Shown here: one piece after another, positions 1 through 9,060 of the stretch
How the letters are laid out: every line of letters begins with the position of its first letter
Position numbering within the stretch: the first letter of the stretch is position 1
NCBI GenBank assembly: GCA_944391815.1
Contig: CALXUV010000036.1
Location: forward strand, 52,642-116,641
Reading direction: 5' to 3'
DNA length: 64,000 bases
DNA from: an uncultured Clostridia bacterium
GTDB taxonomy: Bacteria; Bacillota; Clostridia; Oscillospirales; CAG-272
Position numbers and translations under genes: made by a program
The notes under the pieces: model-generated
Database searches by the model: none
The model's input: the letters and a program-made list of their open reading frames with translations, nothing else
Told to the model about the DNA's origin: nothing

Positions 1-160
1 ACACCCGGATTTTATACTCCGCAAGGTACTCCGTCAGGTTTACCCGATTCGTCCATTATTATTTTTCATGCAACCCGTAACCGGAGTTTGCTGTTTTTGC
101 AAGGGTAACAATACCTATCGAAAGTAACTCCCGAACTGTTTTCCGCCTCTGAAAACCGGA

Positions 161-2386
161 TCAGATAACATCGTGGAAAGTTCTGGCTATTACCTCTTTC
201 TGCTGTTCCTTTGACAGCTTGTGGAAGTTTACGGCGTAACCCGAAACCCTGATTGTAAGATTCGGATACTTTTCCGGATGCTCCGAAGCATCTATCAGCA
301 TTTCTCTGTTAAAGACGTTTACGTTTATGTGCTGAGCCTTCTGTCTGAAATATCCGTCGATGATACTGCAAAGATTGGCATATCTCGTCTCGTCGTCTCC
401 TCCGAGTGCCTGAGGAATTATGCAGAATGTATTGGATATTCCGTCTTTACATACGTCATAGGAAAGTTTCGCTACCGAGTTGAGCGACGCAAGCGCTCCG
501 CTGCTGTCTCTTCCGTGCATCGGATTAGCACCCGGCGCAAACGGCTCGCCCGCACGTCTGCCGTCCGGTGTGTTTCCGGTTTTCTTTCCGTAAACAACAT
601 TTGACGTAATGGTAAGTATTGAAAGGGTATGCTCCGCATTTCTGTATGTCGGTATCTTTTTCAGCTCTTTGAAGAACAGCTCAACCTGCTCCTTGGCAAT
701 AAGGTCGGCTCTGTCGTCGTCGTTTCCGTATTTCGGGAAATCGCCGGTTGTTTCGAAATCTGTGATCAGCCCGGTTTCGTCCCTGATAACTCTGACTTTT
801 GCATATTTTATTGCGGAAAGCGAGTCGCAAAGTACAGAAAGCCCTGCAATTCCGAATGCCATAAACCTGTGAACATCGGTGTCGTGAAGTGCCATCTGAA
901 GCTTTTCATAAGCATACTTGTCGTGCATATAATGGATCATATTCATCGCTTTGACATAGGTCTGCGCAAGCCACGGGCGGTATATTTCCATAAGGTGCAT
1001 AACTGTATCGTAATCAAGGTATTCACCCTCGAATTTTTCACCTGCGGGTGCGACCTGAGTACCGGTTTTTTCGTCTCTTCCGCCGTTCAGACTCATCAGG
1101 AGCAGCTTTGCAAGATTAGCTCTCGCTCCGAAAAACTGCATATCTTTTCCTACTCTCATAGCCGATACGCAACAAGCTATCGCATAGTCGTCACCGAAAA
1201 CCGGACGCATTACGTCATCGTTTTCGTACTGTATCGAATCGGTGTCACAGGAAACCTTTGCCGCAAAGCGCTTGAATGCGGCAGGAAGTTTTTCCGACCA
1301 GAGCACCGTAAGATTCGGCTCTGCGGAAGGATTAAGATTGTAAAGGGTATTCAGTATTCTGAAAGAGGACTTGGTCACAAGCGTTCTTCCGTCCTCGCCC
1401 ATGCCCCCTATCGCTTCGGTTATCCACATGGGATCTCCCGCAAACAGTTCGTTATATTCAGGTGTGCGGAGATGTCTTGCCATCCTCAGCTTCATAACAA
1501 AATCGTCGACTATTTCCTGTATCTCCGATTCGGTGTATCTGCCGTTTGCGAGATCCCTCTCGAAGTAAATATCAAGGAATGTAGAGGTTCTTCCGAGACT
1601 CATCGCTGCGCCGTTCTGTTCCTTGATTGCTCCGAGGTAACCGAAATACAGCCACTGCACCGCTTCTTTTGAATCGGAAGCAGGAGCAGATATGTCGTAA
1701 CCGTACATGGCAGCCATTTCTTTCAGTTTTTCAAGGAAAGATATCTGCTTATAAAGCTCTTCAAGCAGACGGATCTCGTTTTCCCCGACATTTCCGTCAC
1801 CGATTCTTTTTTTGTCCTTTTTCTTTTCCTCAATAAGTCTGTCCACACCGTAAAGCGCGACACGGCGGTAGTCTCCGATTATTCTTCCTCTTCCGTAAGC
1901 GTCAGGAAGTCCGGTTATTATTCCCACGTGACGGGCTGCTCTGATCGCCTCGTTGTAAACTCTGAAAACTCCGTCGTTATGAGTGGTCTTGTAACGGAAC
2001 TCCTCTTCCACTTTTTCTGAAAGCTCGTAACCGTAAGCCTTGCACGCCTTTCTGGTCATGTTGATGCCGCCAAAAGGATTTACCCCTCTCTTCAGCGGGA
2101 CATCCGTCTGGAGACCTACAATTATCTCATTTTCTTTATCAAGATAACCCGGCGCATATGTAGTAAGCGAAGTTACCGTTTCTGTATCTATATCGTATAC
2201 GCCGCCTCTTCTCTGCTCTTCTTTAAGAAGCTCACTCAGCTTACCGTTCAATTTTTCCGTTCTTTCGGTAGCTTTTGCAAGAAAACTTTCGTCTCCTTCG
2301 TACGGTGTATAGTTTTTCTGTATAAAATCACGTACGTTTATCTCACTCTGCCATTTTCCTTCTCTGAAACCGTTCCACTGATTCAT
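161..2386 (-). CDS. pflB: Formate C-acetyltransferase (pyruvate formate-lyase)
   Basis: Glycyl-radical enzyme that cleaves pyruvate with CoA to acetyl-CoA and formate in anaerobic mixed-acid fermentation; cytoplasmic. The 741 residues match the usual PflB length. Seen directly: the catalytic cysteine pair C405-C406 in IACCVSAM and the C-terminal glycyl-radical motif RVSGYAV with G716. The ATG at 2386 has a strong SD (AAAGGAGAAGG). It is transcribed from its own promoter at 2595-2623 behind a leader of about 200 nt. The activating enzyme PflA, often the next gene, is not in the remaining 160 bases to the left, where I find no convincing start codon or terminator; it may lie just outside. Identification is secure. 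Confidence 0.97.
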   Translation of the reverse strand: MNQWNGFREGKWQSEINVRDFIQKNYTPYEGDESFLAKATERTEKLNGKLSELLKEEQRRGGVYDIDTETVTSLTTYAPGYLDKENEIIVGLQTDVPLKRGVNPFGGINMTRKACKAYGYELSEKVEEEFRYKTTHNDGVFRVYNEAIRAARHVGIITGLPDAYGRGRIIGDYRRVALYGVDRLIEEKKKDKKRIGDGNVGENEIRLLEELYKQISFLEKLKEMAAMYGYDISAPASDSKEAVQWLYFGYLGAIKEQNGAAMSLGRTSTFLDIYFERDLANGRYTESEIQEIVDDFVMKLRMARHLRTPEYNELFAGDPMWITEAIGGMGEDGRTLVTKSSFRILNTLYNLNPSAEPNLTVLWSEKLPAAFKRFAAKVSCDTDSIQYENDDVMRPVFGDDYAIACCVSAMRVGKDMQFFGARANLAKLLLMSLNGGRDEKTGTQVAPAGEKFEGEYLDYDTVMHLMEIYRPWLAQTYVKAMNMIHYMHDKYAYEKLQMALHDTDVHRFMAFGIAGLSVLCDSLSAIKYAKVRVIRDETGLITDFETTGDFPKYGNDDDRADLIAKEQVELFFKELKKIPTYRNAEHTLSILTITSNVVYGKKTGNTPDGRRAGEPFAPGANPMHGRDSSGALASLNSVAKLSYDVCKDGISNTFCIIPQALGGDDETRYANLCSIIDGYFRQKAQHINVNVFNREMLIDASEHPEKYPNLTIRVSGYAVNFHKLSKEQQKEVIARTFHDVI

Positions 2387-2594
2387 TTTACCTTCTCCTT
2401 TTCTTTCTCTATGCCGGTTTTGCCGATAAAAAAAGCAACACTTCTCGCTCTTAAAGTCGGAAGTATTGCCCAGACGGTCGGCAAATTCTCACTGAATCTC
2501 ACCGCAGTTAATTCTGCCGGCATTACTTACATAACACTTTTCCGTCAGAGATTCGTATTGAACTTGTTGGATATATTGTATTGCTTACGGTAAT

Positions 2595-2623
2595 AGTATA
2601 CCACATATTGTGTTCATTGTCAA
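2595..2623 (-). promoter_or_regulatory. Sigma-A promoter of pflB
   Basis: On the minus strand TTGACA (2618-2623) and TATACT (2595-2600) are separated by exactly 17 bp, pointing into pflB. It sits back to back with the promoter of the leucine-rich-repeat gene. An imperfect 23-bp dyad (2607-2629) overlaps the -35 box. Confidence 0.85.
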
Positions 2624-2629
2624 TACAAT
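2607..2629. promoter_or_regulatory. Imperfect dyad over the pflB -35 box, possible operator
   Basis: ATTGT at the left end and ACAAT at the right end flank a single central base; 8 of 11 arm positions are complementary. It overlaps the -35 box and part of the spacer of the pflB promoter. The TTGT...ACAA ends recall redox regulators such as Rex, but spacing and core do not match the Rex consensus, so the binding protein is unknown. Confidence 0.35.
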
Positions 2630-2689
2630 GCGGAAAAATAATTTATGTCAATTTTTTCGTCGGTTACCATTATTTATTTGTGGAATCTA

Positions 2690-2718
2690 TTGAAAAAATT
2701 TGTAATTTATGGTATACT
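2690..2718 (+). promoter_or_regulatory. Sigma-A promoter of the LRR lipoprotein
   Basis: TTGAAA (2690-2695), 17-bp spacer, TATACT (2713-2718), giving a leader of about 140 nt before the ATG at 2864. The -35 boxes of this promoter and the divergent pflB promoter are under 70 bp apart. Confidence 0.8.
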
Positions 2719-2863
2719 TTACTCGTTTCAACTCCCATGGTGTGAAATAAAGCTTTACCTGTTTTGGTTCCAGACCGGACAAATCCCGAAAATATGGCAA
2801 AATCCGGCGAAATTTCTTTTAAATCCGACAAAGGTCGAAAAATAATTTTTTGCGGAGGTATCC

Positions 2864-5797
2864 ATGAAAAAAAGCGGTTCAAAATCAGCAATTATAGTGG
2901 TAGTATTAGCTGTTTCAGCTATACTGAGCGTACTTCTCACTGCATGTGACAACCAACAGCATTCTCATACCTTGATCAGAATTGAAAGAAAAGAAGCTAC
3001 CTGCACAGAAGACGGTAATATCGAATACTGGTCGTGTTCTGAATGCGGTAAGAATTTCTCAGACAGCGAAGGGGTAACGGAAACTGATAATGTTTCAATT
3101 CCCGCCGGACACACTCTGACACACCATGAAAAAATTGATGCCGGTTGTACAAAAGACGGTAATATTGAATATTGGTCGTGTTCCGTTTGCGGTAAGAATT
3201 TCTCAGACGGTGAAGCAACCTCAGAGATTACCGAAGTCGTAATTCCTTCAAAAGGCGGTCACGTCTTTGCCGAGGGTGTTTGTACTGTGTGCGGCGCACC
3301 GGCACCGAGTGAAAATCTTCGTTTCACCCTTTCAGCCTCAGGCGAATTCTACACTCTTACAAATGCCGGCTTATGCTCTGATACACATGTGGTTATCCCT
3401 GAAATTTATAACGGTAAGCCTGTGAAAGCTATCGGAATCCGGACATATTGGAGCAATAAAGTTACAAAAATAACAATCCCCGACAGTGTGGTTTATATCG
3501 GAGATTATGCATTTCGGAATTGCAGTCTGCTAACTTCAATTTCTTTACCGGACAGCGTTACTGAAATCGGAAGTTATGCTTTTCAGAATTGCAGTTCGCT
3601 CACGTCAATTTCTTTACCGGACAGTCTGACAGAAATCGGAAGCAATGCTTTTCTTGACTGCGAAGCTCTCGTCTACAACGAGTACAGCGACGGATTTTAT
3701 CTCGGAAACGAAAATAATCCGTATCTGATGCTTATCAGTACCAAGCCGGTTAACGTTGATGTGTTCCGGATAAATGAAAACACGGAAATTATTTACGAGT
3801 GCGCTTTTCTCAGATGCAGTTTTAAAAATATAAACATTCCAAGCAACGTCAGAACCATCACGCAAAATGCTTTTGTCGACTGCTCTTCGCTTGAAAAAGT
3901 CACTTTCAGCGAAAACAGTAAACTGACAGTCATAGGCAAAGAAGCATTCTCAGGTTGCGAGCTGAAAAGCATTGATATTCCCGACAGTGTGACCAAAATC
4001 GACGACTATGCGTTCAACGGATGCCATTCTCTGAAAAATGTTAATTTCAGCAGCGGGTCGCAACTGACACATATCGGAGAAAATGCTTTTGAATACTGCT
4101 ACCAGCTAACCGGTATAACATTTCCGGACACTTTGACGAACATAGACATTCAGGCATTTCACAAATGTACTTCTCTGACGTCTCTGACATTCGGAGCAAA
4201 CAGTCAGCTTACCGAAATCGGTTCATCCGCTTTTTACAATTGTACTTCATTGAAAGAAATCACACTTCCCGATAAGCTCGAATATATCGGAAGCAGTGCG
4301 TTCAACGGTTGCAGTGCGCTCGAAAACTTGAATTTCAGCAGTAACATCCGTCTCCACACTATTGGAGTTTCGGTTTTCGGAAATTGCACGTCACTGAACT
4401 ATGCAGAATATGATAACGCATACTACATAGGAAGCGATGACTACCCGTTTATGATTCTTGCTTATGCAAAATCAAATGATATCACTTCCTGTCGGATACA
4501 TTCAAGCACCAGATTTATTTCAGATTCTGCATTTGATAAACGCAGTTCACTGAAAGAAGTCACTTTTGAAGGTAACAGCCAGCTGCTGATCATAGGATCA
4601 AATGCATTCTTCGGCTGCACTTCAATATCGGAAATCACCATTCCCGCCAGCGTTACTCATATATACAACTATGCATTTTCCAGATGCACTTCTCTTGAAA
4701 AAATTGTTATGCCGGGTCCGGTGAATATCGGCCATTCCGCTTTCAGCGTATGCTCTTCACTTTCAGAAGTTATTTTTCCGGAAGCAGTCGATATCGGACA
4801 GTCTGCTTTCAGCGAATGCACGTCGCTTACAAGTCTGACTTTACCCTCAAGCCTTCAGACAATCGATGACTATGCTTTCGACAATTGCAGCGCACTTACC
4901 ATTTACTGCGAGCCGGAAAGCAAACCAAGCGGCTGGAGCGACGATCTCAGTTCCCTTTTCTCATTTTCAACGCCCGTGGTATGGAACTGCAAAAATAATG
5001 ATGTCGCAACAGACGGATATATATACACGATTGCAGGCGGAATCCGCTATGCACTAAGAGACGGGGAGGCAATAGTCAAACAACAGCCGAGCTATATCAG
5101 AAACGAAATAAAGATACCGGAAAGTGTAGTTTACAAAAACGAAACATACACAGTTACCGGAATTGACGATTATGCTTTTTCAAAATGCGATTCAATTACA
5201 AATATTGAAATTCCTGACAGCCTTACGACTCTCGGCGACTTTGCGTTTTCCGGATGCGAAGGATTGGTTTTAACAGAGTACGGAAACGCCTTATATCTCG
5301 GCAATGAAGATAATCCGTATATCGTGCTTATAAAGGCGAAATCTAAGGATATAACCTCTTGTTCGGTTCACGCAAACACTAAATTCATTTACAATTCCGC
5401 ATTCTATGATTGCGCTTCGCTTAACGGTATATCTGTTCCTGACGGAGTAATAAGTATCGGAGAAAAAGCCTTTGAAAATTGCAGGTCGCTTGCAGATGTA
5501 ACTTTCGGAATTAACAGCCGACTGACCAGAATCGGAAAAAACGCATTTGCATACTGCGAATCGCTCACCGACTTCACAATTCCGGAAAATGTTACTCTCA
5601 TCGTCAGGCATGCTTTTTATGACTGCGATTCACTCACCAATGTGACATTTATAAACACGGAAGGCTGGGTGCGTTATACAAGCCCTGACTGGATAGATAG
5701 CGCAACACCTATTGCAAGCAATGATTTAGCTGACAAAAACACAGCGGCAGAATACATTACTTCAAGGTATTACAACGATTATTGGGAGAGAAGGTAA
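2864..5797 (+). CDS. BspA-type leucine-rich-repeat surface lipoprotein
   Basis: Predicted secreted, lipid-anchored surface protein of 977 residues. A lipoprotein signal peptide is visible: basic start, hydrophobic stretch and lipobox LTAC with C28. Residues about 45-145 hold two near-identical Cys-rich modules (pattern CTEDGNIEYWSCSECGK) and a third shorter CxxC module, a unit common in clostridial surface proteins. From about residue 200 to 945 there are many LRR_5 (TpLRR/BspA) repeats built on the pattern LPDSVTEIGSYAFxNCSSL, interrupted by longer linkers with the pattern LGNENNPY. No LPXTG, SLH or choline-binding anchor is seen at the C-terminus. BspA-like proteins bind host or partner surfaces in some species; the ligand here is unknown. 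ATG 2864 has SD GCGGAGG. Monocistronic, with a terminator at 5988. Confidence 0.9.
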   Translation: MKKSGSKSAIIVVVLAVSAILSVLLTACDNQQHSHTLIRIERKEATCTEDGNIEYWSCSECGKNFSDSEGVTETDNVSIPAGHTLTHHEKIDAGCTKDGNIEYWSCSVCGKNFSDGEATSEITEVVIPSKGGHVFAEGVCTVCGAPAPSENLRFTLSASGEFYTLTNAGLCSDTHVVIPEIYNGKPVKAIGIRTYWSNKVTKITIPDSVVYIGDYAFRNCSLLTSISLPDSVTEIGSYAFQNCSSLTSISLPDSLTEIGSNAFLDCEALVYNEYSDGFYLGNENNPYLMLISTKPVNVDVFRINENTEIIYECAFLRCSFKNINIPSNVRTITQNAFVDCSSLEKVTFSENSKLTVIGKEAFSGCELKSIDIPDSVTKIDDYAFNGCHSLKNVNFSSGSQLTHIGENAFEYCYQLTGITFPDTLTNIDIQAFHKCTSLTSLTFGANSQLTEIGSSAFYNCTSLKEITLPDKLEYIGSSAFNGCSALENLNFSSNIRLHTIGVSVFGNCTSLNYAEYDNAYYIGSDDYPFMILAYAKSNDITSCRIHSSTRFISDSAFDKRSSLKEVTFEGNSQLLIIGSNAFFGCTSISEITIPASVTHIYNYAFSRCTSLEKIVMPGPVNIGHSAFSVCSSLSEVIFPEAVDIGQSAFSECTSLTSLTLPSSLQTIDDYAFDNCSALTIYCEPESKPSGWSDDLSSLFSFSTPVVWNCKNNDVATDGYIYTIAGGIRYALRDGEAIVKQQPSYIRNEIKIPESVVYKNETYTVTGIDDYAFSKCDSITNIEIPDSLTTLGDFAFSGCEGLVLTEYGNALYLGNEDNPYIVLIKAKSKDITSCSVHANTKFIYNSAFYDCASLNGISVPDGVISIGEKAFENCRSLADVTFGINSRLTRIGKNAFAYCESLTDFTIPENVTLIVRHAFYDCDSLTNVTFINTEGWVRYTSPDWIDSATPIASNDLADKNTAAEYITSRYYNDYWERR

Positions 5798-5987
5798 CCG
5801 TTAACAAAACTGAAAAATGCGCACGCTGCAACCCGATTTTCATGTATAAGTGAAACTTCAATGCTTTCGTAAGATATCTTTTCAAAAGTTTATCTTAACC
5901 CTTGACCTTACATGATGCTTATATTTCTTACCGCAAACCGCTCAGATTGGTTTTTCGTGCGTTTCTTTGTTTTAAACAAACAAGCAA

Positions 5988-6025
5988 TCACTCGTTATCA
6001 ACAAAAGATGACGGGTGATTTTTGT
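5988..6025 (+). terminator. Rho-independent terminator downstream of the LRR gene
   Basis: A 12-bp stem (5988-5999 with 6007-6018, two G-U pairs) and 7-nt AACAAAA loop are followed by TTTTTGTAT. It lies about 190 nt after the LRR stop. The stretch 5798-5987 shows nothing else I can name. Confidence 0.75.
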
Positions 6026-6134
6026 ATATTATGATGATCAAAATGTTTTTTTCAGACCTGACTCAGAATTTTATTATTTACTCACAGGTAATCTGAAAAT
6101 GTAGCAAAGCATAATAAAATTATCGGCATTTTAC

Positions 6135-6163
6135 TTGACATCACCGCAATTATATAGTATAAT
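6135..6163 (+). promoter_or_regulatory. Perfect-consensus sigma-A promoter of the transporter leader
   Basis: TTGACA (6135-6140), 17-bp spacer and TATAAT (6158-6163). It should drive the DMT-family transporter at 6397 through a leader of about 225 nt. Confidence 0.9.
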
Positions 6164-6169
6164 TGTGTG

Positions 6170-6396
6170 TAAATACCTGCGTCGGGTTTGTCAGTCAGAT
6201 AAATATCTCCGACTGCAATCGTATATTCATTTTCTTTGTCGGTAAAGGGCATTTGAAGTTTTATGAGACCTTATTATTCAATGGGCAACACTTCTGAATT
6301 CTATGTTCGCTCACTTCCTTTCAGCGGTCATTCCCCGCCGATATTATTTGTTTCCCGGAAACAAATAATATTTAACTGAAAGGAATTATAAATTTT
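6170..6396 (+). promoter_or_regulatory. Long structured mRNA leader of unknown type
   Basis: The stretch between the consensus promoter and the transporter ATG holds a hairpin CAGTCAGAT/ATCTCCGACTG near 6194, a 38-codon open frame (6263-6379) and a perfect 13-bp hairpin (6341-6353 with 6359-6371, loop CCCGG) ending about 10 nt before the SD. I compared it by eye with ykkC/guanidine, yybP-ykoY, fluoride, SAM, preQ1 and c-di-GMP riboswitch cores and recognised none. Attenuation or translational control is inferred from layout only. Confidence 0.5.
6263..6379 (+). CDS. Possible 38-codon leader peptide upstream of the transporter
   Basis: An ATG-initiated frame of 38 codons ends in TGA 17 nt before the transporter start. 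Its last codons run right through the perfect hairpin at 6341-6371, so a translating ribosome would melt that hairpin. The SD is poor (AAAGGG about 14 nt upstream) and the peptide, beginning MRPYYSMGNTSEF, resembles nothing I know. It may be a chance open frame. Confidence 0.25.
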   Translation: MRPYYSMGNTSEFYVRSLPFSGHSPPILFVSRKQIIFN

Positions 6397-7359
6397 ATGT
6401 GGTTTGTTTTCGCGCTTATTACGGCGCTTGCATGGGGTGGAGCCGACCTCTTCTACAAAAAAGGCTCTGACGAAAAAACACCTTACACTCACCTCAGGAT
6501 CACCGTTATGGTAGGTCTTGTCATGGGTGTCTACGCTATCCTCTACTGGGTTTTCAATGCCTTGTTTCTTGACAACATCATTAAATTTGACATTATGAGC
6601 ATTGTTGTTTACCTGCCTGTATCCTTCTTCTATATACTTTCGATGATTCTCGGATACGTCGGTCTTCGTTACCTTATGCTCTCTATAGCTTCACCTGTTC
6701 AGAACAGCTCCGGTGCAATCGTTTTCTTCCTTTACCTCATTCTTTACCCTGAAATGCCCGGCGTTCTGACCATTGTCGGTGTGCTGCTCTCTATCATCGG
6801 CGTAATAGGTTTGGGAGTTATCGAGAAAAAATCTTCCGACAAAGAACTTGCGGAGTCCGGCGAAACGGTAAGTAAAAAATACCGTTCGGGATTTGTTGCA
6901 CTTATCTTTCCTCTTATGTATGCTATTCTTGACAGTATGGGTACATTCCTTGACGGTATCTACCTTGATGATGAGGCTGCCGGAATAAGAGAAAGCATTT
7001 CAGGTCACTCGCATTGGATAGGCGACGACGAAGCATTCATGGCTTACTCCATAACTTTTATGGTTTGTGCCATTCTCTGCTTTATTTACATCAAATTCAT
7101 AAAGAAACAGCCGTATCCTATCAAAGCCGAGGGTTCACGTTTCACAGCCGGATGCTTTGAAACACTCGGACAGTTCTTCTACATCTTCTCAATGGCGGAA
7201 GAGTCGGTAATTGCCGCTCCGATAGTTGCTACCTACTGCATCTTCTCAGTTATCTTCTCAGCTGTTTTCCTCAAAGAAAGACTCAGCCGTTCACAGCTTG
7301 CAGTTATTGCAACTGTTATTGTCGGTATAGCAGTTATCGGTATTTCCGAAGCTTTATAA
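6397..7359 (+). CDS. EamA/DMT-superfamily membrane transporter
   Basis: Integral membrane protein of 320 residues with about ten hydrophobic segments in two halves, the layout of the drug/metabolite transporter superfamily. It begins with WFVFALITALAWGGADLFYK, typical of EamA permeases, and the second half carries the Cterminal pattern VFLKERLSRSQLAVIATVIV seen in that family. The central loop, about residues 150-225, is longer than usual and charged. Substrate cannot be read from sequence. It stands behind its own promoter and an elaborate leader, so expression is probably regulated by a small ligand or by translation. The next gene starts 43 nt downstream and may be co-transcribed. Confidence 0.8.
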   Translation: MWFVFALITALAWGGADLFYKKGSDEKTPYTHLRITVMVGLVMGVYAILYWVFNALFLDNIIKFDIMSIVVYLPVSFFYILSMILGYVGLRYLMLSIASPVQNSSGAIVFFLYLILYPEMPGVLTIVGVLLSIIGVIGLGVIEKKSSDKELAESGETVSKKYRSGFVALIFPLMYAILDSMGTFLDGIYLDDEAAGIRESISGHSHWIGDDEAFMAYSITFMVCAILCFIYIKFIKKQPYPIKAEGSRFTAGCFETLGQFFYIFSMAEESVIAAPIVATYCIFSVIFSAVFLKERLSRSQLAVIATVIVGIAVIGISEAL

Positions 7360-7402
7360 AACCATTTTTATATCTCATTTAACCTGAACAGGAGGTTTTT
7401 TT

Positions 7403-9058
7403 ATGATTTATTCTTCCGTAATGTCTTCACTTACCAAAATTATCAAAGATACCCCTCCGGTGATTGACAGATCATGTCTTAACCTCACCGCCATCAAAGG
7501 AGACAGTGTTTCTTTTCAGGTCGTTTACTTTTCGGACACTGATATAACGGGAAAAATTTCGGTGGTATCCGATCTCGGAAAAGCCGTCTCTGTCCGATCG
7601 GTTGAATATGTCCCTGTTTCCGTCATAAGTGCGGATCCGCAGCACCTTTCCGATTTCGGTTATATAAGCAGTAAACCTTTCTCCTCTCCTGATGTTCTCA
7701 GAAGCATCAGAGGCGGTAAAATACGGATCAAAGCGGGAAAATACCGTACGGTTTTCGTTGACGCTGAACTTCCCGCAAAGGTAAAAGCAGGAGAGCACAC
7801 CGTTTCTGTAATACTTTCTGACGCTGACGGTAATCAGCTGTGCAGAAACGATCAGACAGTCAAGGTGCTTGATGCTGTGCTGCCTGAGTCTGAGCTAATA
7901 CATACGGAATGGTTTCATACAGACTGCATAGCGGACTATTACGGTTACGAGGTTTTCTCTGAGAAGCACTGGAAAGCTATCAGATCGTTTATGAAAACCG
8001 CCGTAAAAAGAAGAATAAACATGATCCTGACTCCCGTCTTTACTCCGCCTCTGGACACTGAAATCGGCGGAGAAAGAACAACTGTTCAGCTTGTCGACGT
8101 AACCGTTAACAATGGAAAATATTCATTCGGACTTGAAAAACTCGACAGATGGATTGACCTTGCACTTGAATGCGGTTATAAATATTTTGAAATAGCTCAC
8201 TTTTTCACTCAGTGGGGAGCAAATGCCGCACCCAAAATAATGGCGACGGTGGACGGAGTTTACAAAAGAATTTTCGGCTGGGATACCCCGGTGTCGGAAG
8301 GAATTTATCCGGAGTTTCTCTCGGAATTCCTTCCGGTGCTGACCGATTATCTGAAAAACAAAGGCATTGCCGACAGATGCTATTTCCATGTTTCTGACGA
8401 ACCTTCAAAGGATCATCTTGAAAACTACATCAGAGCCAAAAACATAATAAAACCCTACATAGAGGGCTTCAAAACTTTCGATGCTCTTTCAAATTACGAA
8501 TTTTACTCGACCGGAGCCGTCGGAATTCCCGTACCTGCATCAAATCACATTATGCCGTTTATCGAAAACGGTGTACCGGATCTCTGGACATATTACTGTG
8601 TAAGCCAAGGGTACAAAACTTCCAACAGATTCCTGTCGATGCCTTTGGTAAGAACAAGAGCCATAGGCGTACAGCTCTTTAAATTCCGCATCCACGGATT
8701 TTTGCAGTGGGGATATAACTTCTATAATTCAAGCCTTTCAAAACAGCATCTGAACCCGTACAAAGCTGTTTCTCCTGAGCTCAGCTTTCCTACCGGAGAC
8801 GCTTACATCGTTTACCCGGGCGCCGGAGGAAAAGCCGAGGAGAGTTTAAGACTTCTTGCTTTCAATGCGGCACTTACCGACCTCTCTGCGCTTAACGCCC
8901 TTGCTGAAAAAACATCTTATGAGTATGTTCTCGGCATGGTTGAAGAAGGTCTTGACTCCCCAATAACCTTTGAAAACTACCCGCTTTCAGAGCTTTACTA
9001 TGTTAACCTGCGCAACAGAGTCAACAAAGAGCTCGAAAAGCAAAAGGAAGGAAACTGA
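7403..9058 (+). CDS. DUF4091 / GH123-like glycosidase-type protein
   Basis: A 551-residue protein without signal peptide. About residues 1-155 look like a beta-sandwich, followed by a TIM-barrel-like region. The Asp-Glu pair in HVSDEP (about residue 331) matches the catalytic Asp/Glu position of GH123 N-acetylgalactosaminidase-type enzymes. The C-terminal block with GDAYIVYPG followed by a helix rich in LRLLAFNAAL is the DUF4091 signature. Catalysis on amino-sugar glycans is family inference; a cytoplasmic location suggests action on imported saccharides. SD AGGAGG precedes ATG 7403. The stop is 2 nt before argS, whose SD lies inside this gene, so the two are co-transcribed, although no functional link is obvious. 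Confidence 0.8.
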   Translation: MIYSSVMSSLTKIIKDTPPVIDRSCLNLTAIKGDSVSFQVVYFSDTDITGKISVVSDLGKAVSVRSVEYVPVSVISADPQHLSDFGYISSKPFSSPDVLRSIRGGKIRIKAGKYRTVFVDAELPAKVKAGEHTVSVILSDADGNQLCRNDQTVKVLDAVLPESELIHTEWFHTDCIADYYGYEVFSEKHWKAIRSFMKTAVKRRINMILTPVFTPPLDTEIGGERTTVQLVDVTVNNGKYSFGLEKLDRWIDLALECGYKYFEIAHFFTQWGANAAPKIMATVDGVYKRIFGWDTPVSEGIYPEFLSEFLPVLTDYLKNKGIADRCYFHVSDEPSKDHLENYIRAKNIIKPYIEGFKTFDALSNYEFYSTGAVGIPVPASNHIMPFIENGVPDLWTYYCVSQGYKTSNRFLSMPLVRTRAIGVQLFKFRIHGFLQWGYNFYNSSLSKQHLNPYKAVSPELSFPTGDAYIVYPGAGGKAEESLRLLAFNAALTDLSALNALAEKTSYEYVLGMVEEGLDSPITFENYPLSELYYVNLRNRVNKELEKQKEGN

Positions 9059-9060
9059 AA

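Noticed and set aside
1-160. Possible start of a PflA (activating enzyme) gene left of pflB
   Set aside because: Candidate ATGs on the minus strand near 79 and 60 meet stop codons within 9-15 codons; no radical-SAM N-terminus is visible.
629-1672. Long plus-strand open frame of 347 codons inside pflB
   Set aside because: Antisense shadow of pflB; no SD, no family features, and the pflB protein is intact.
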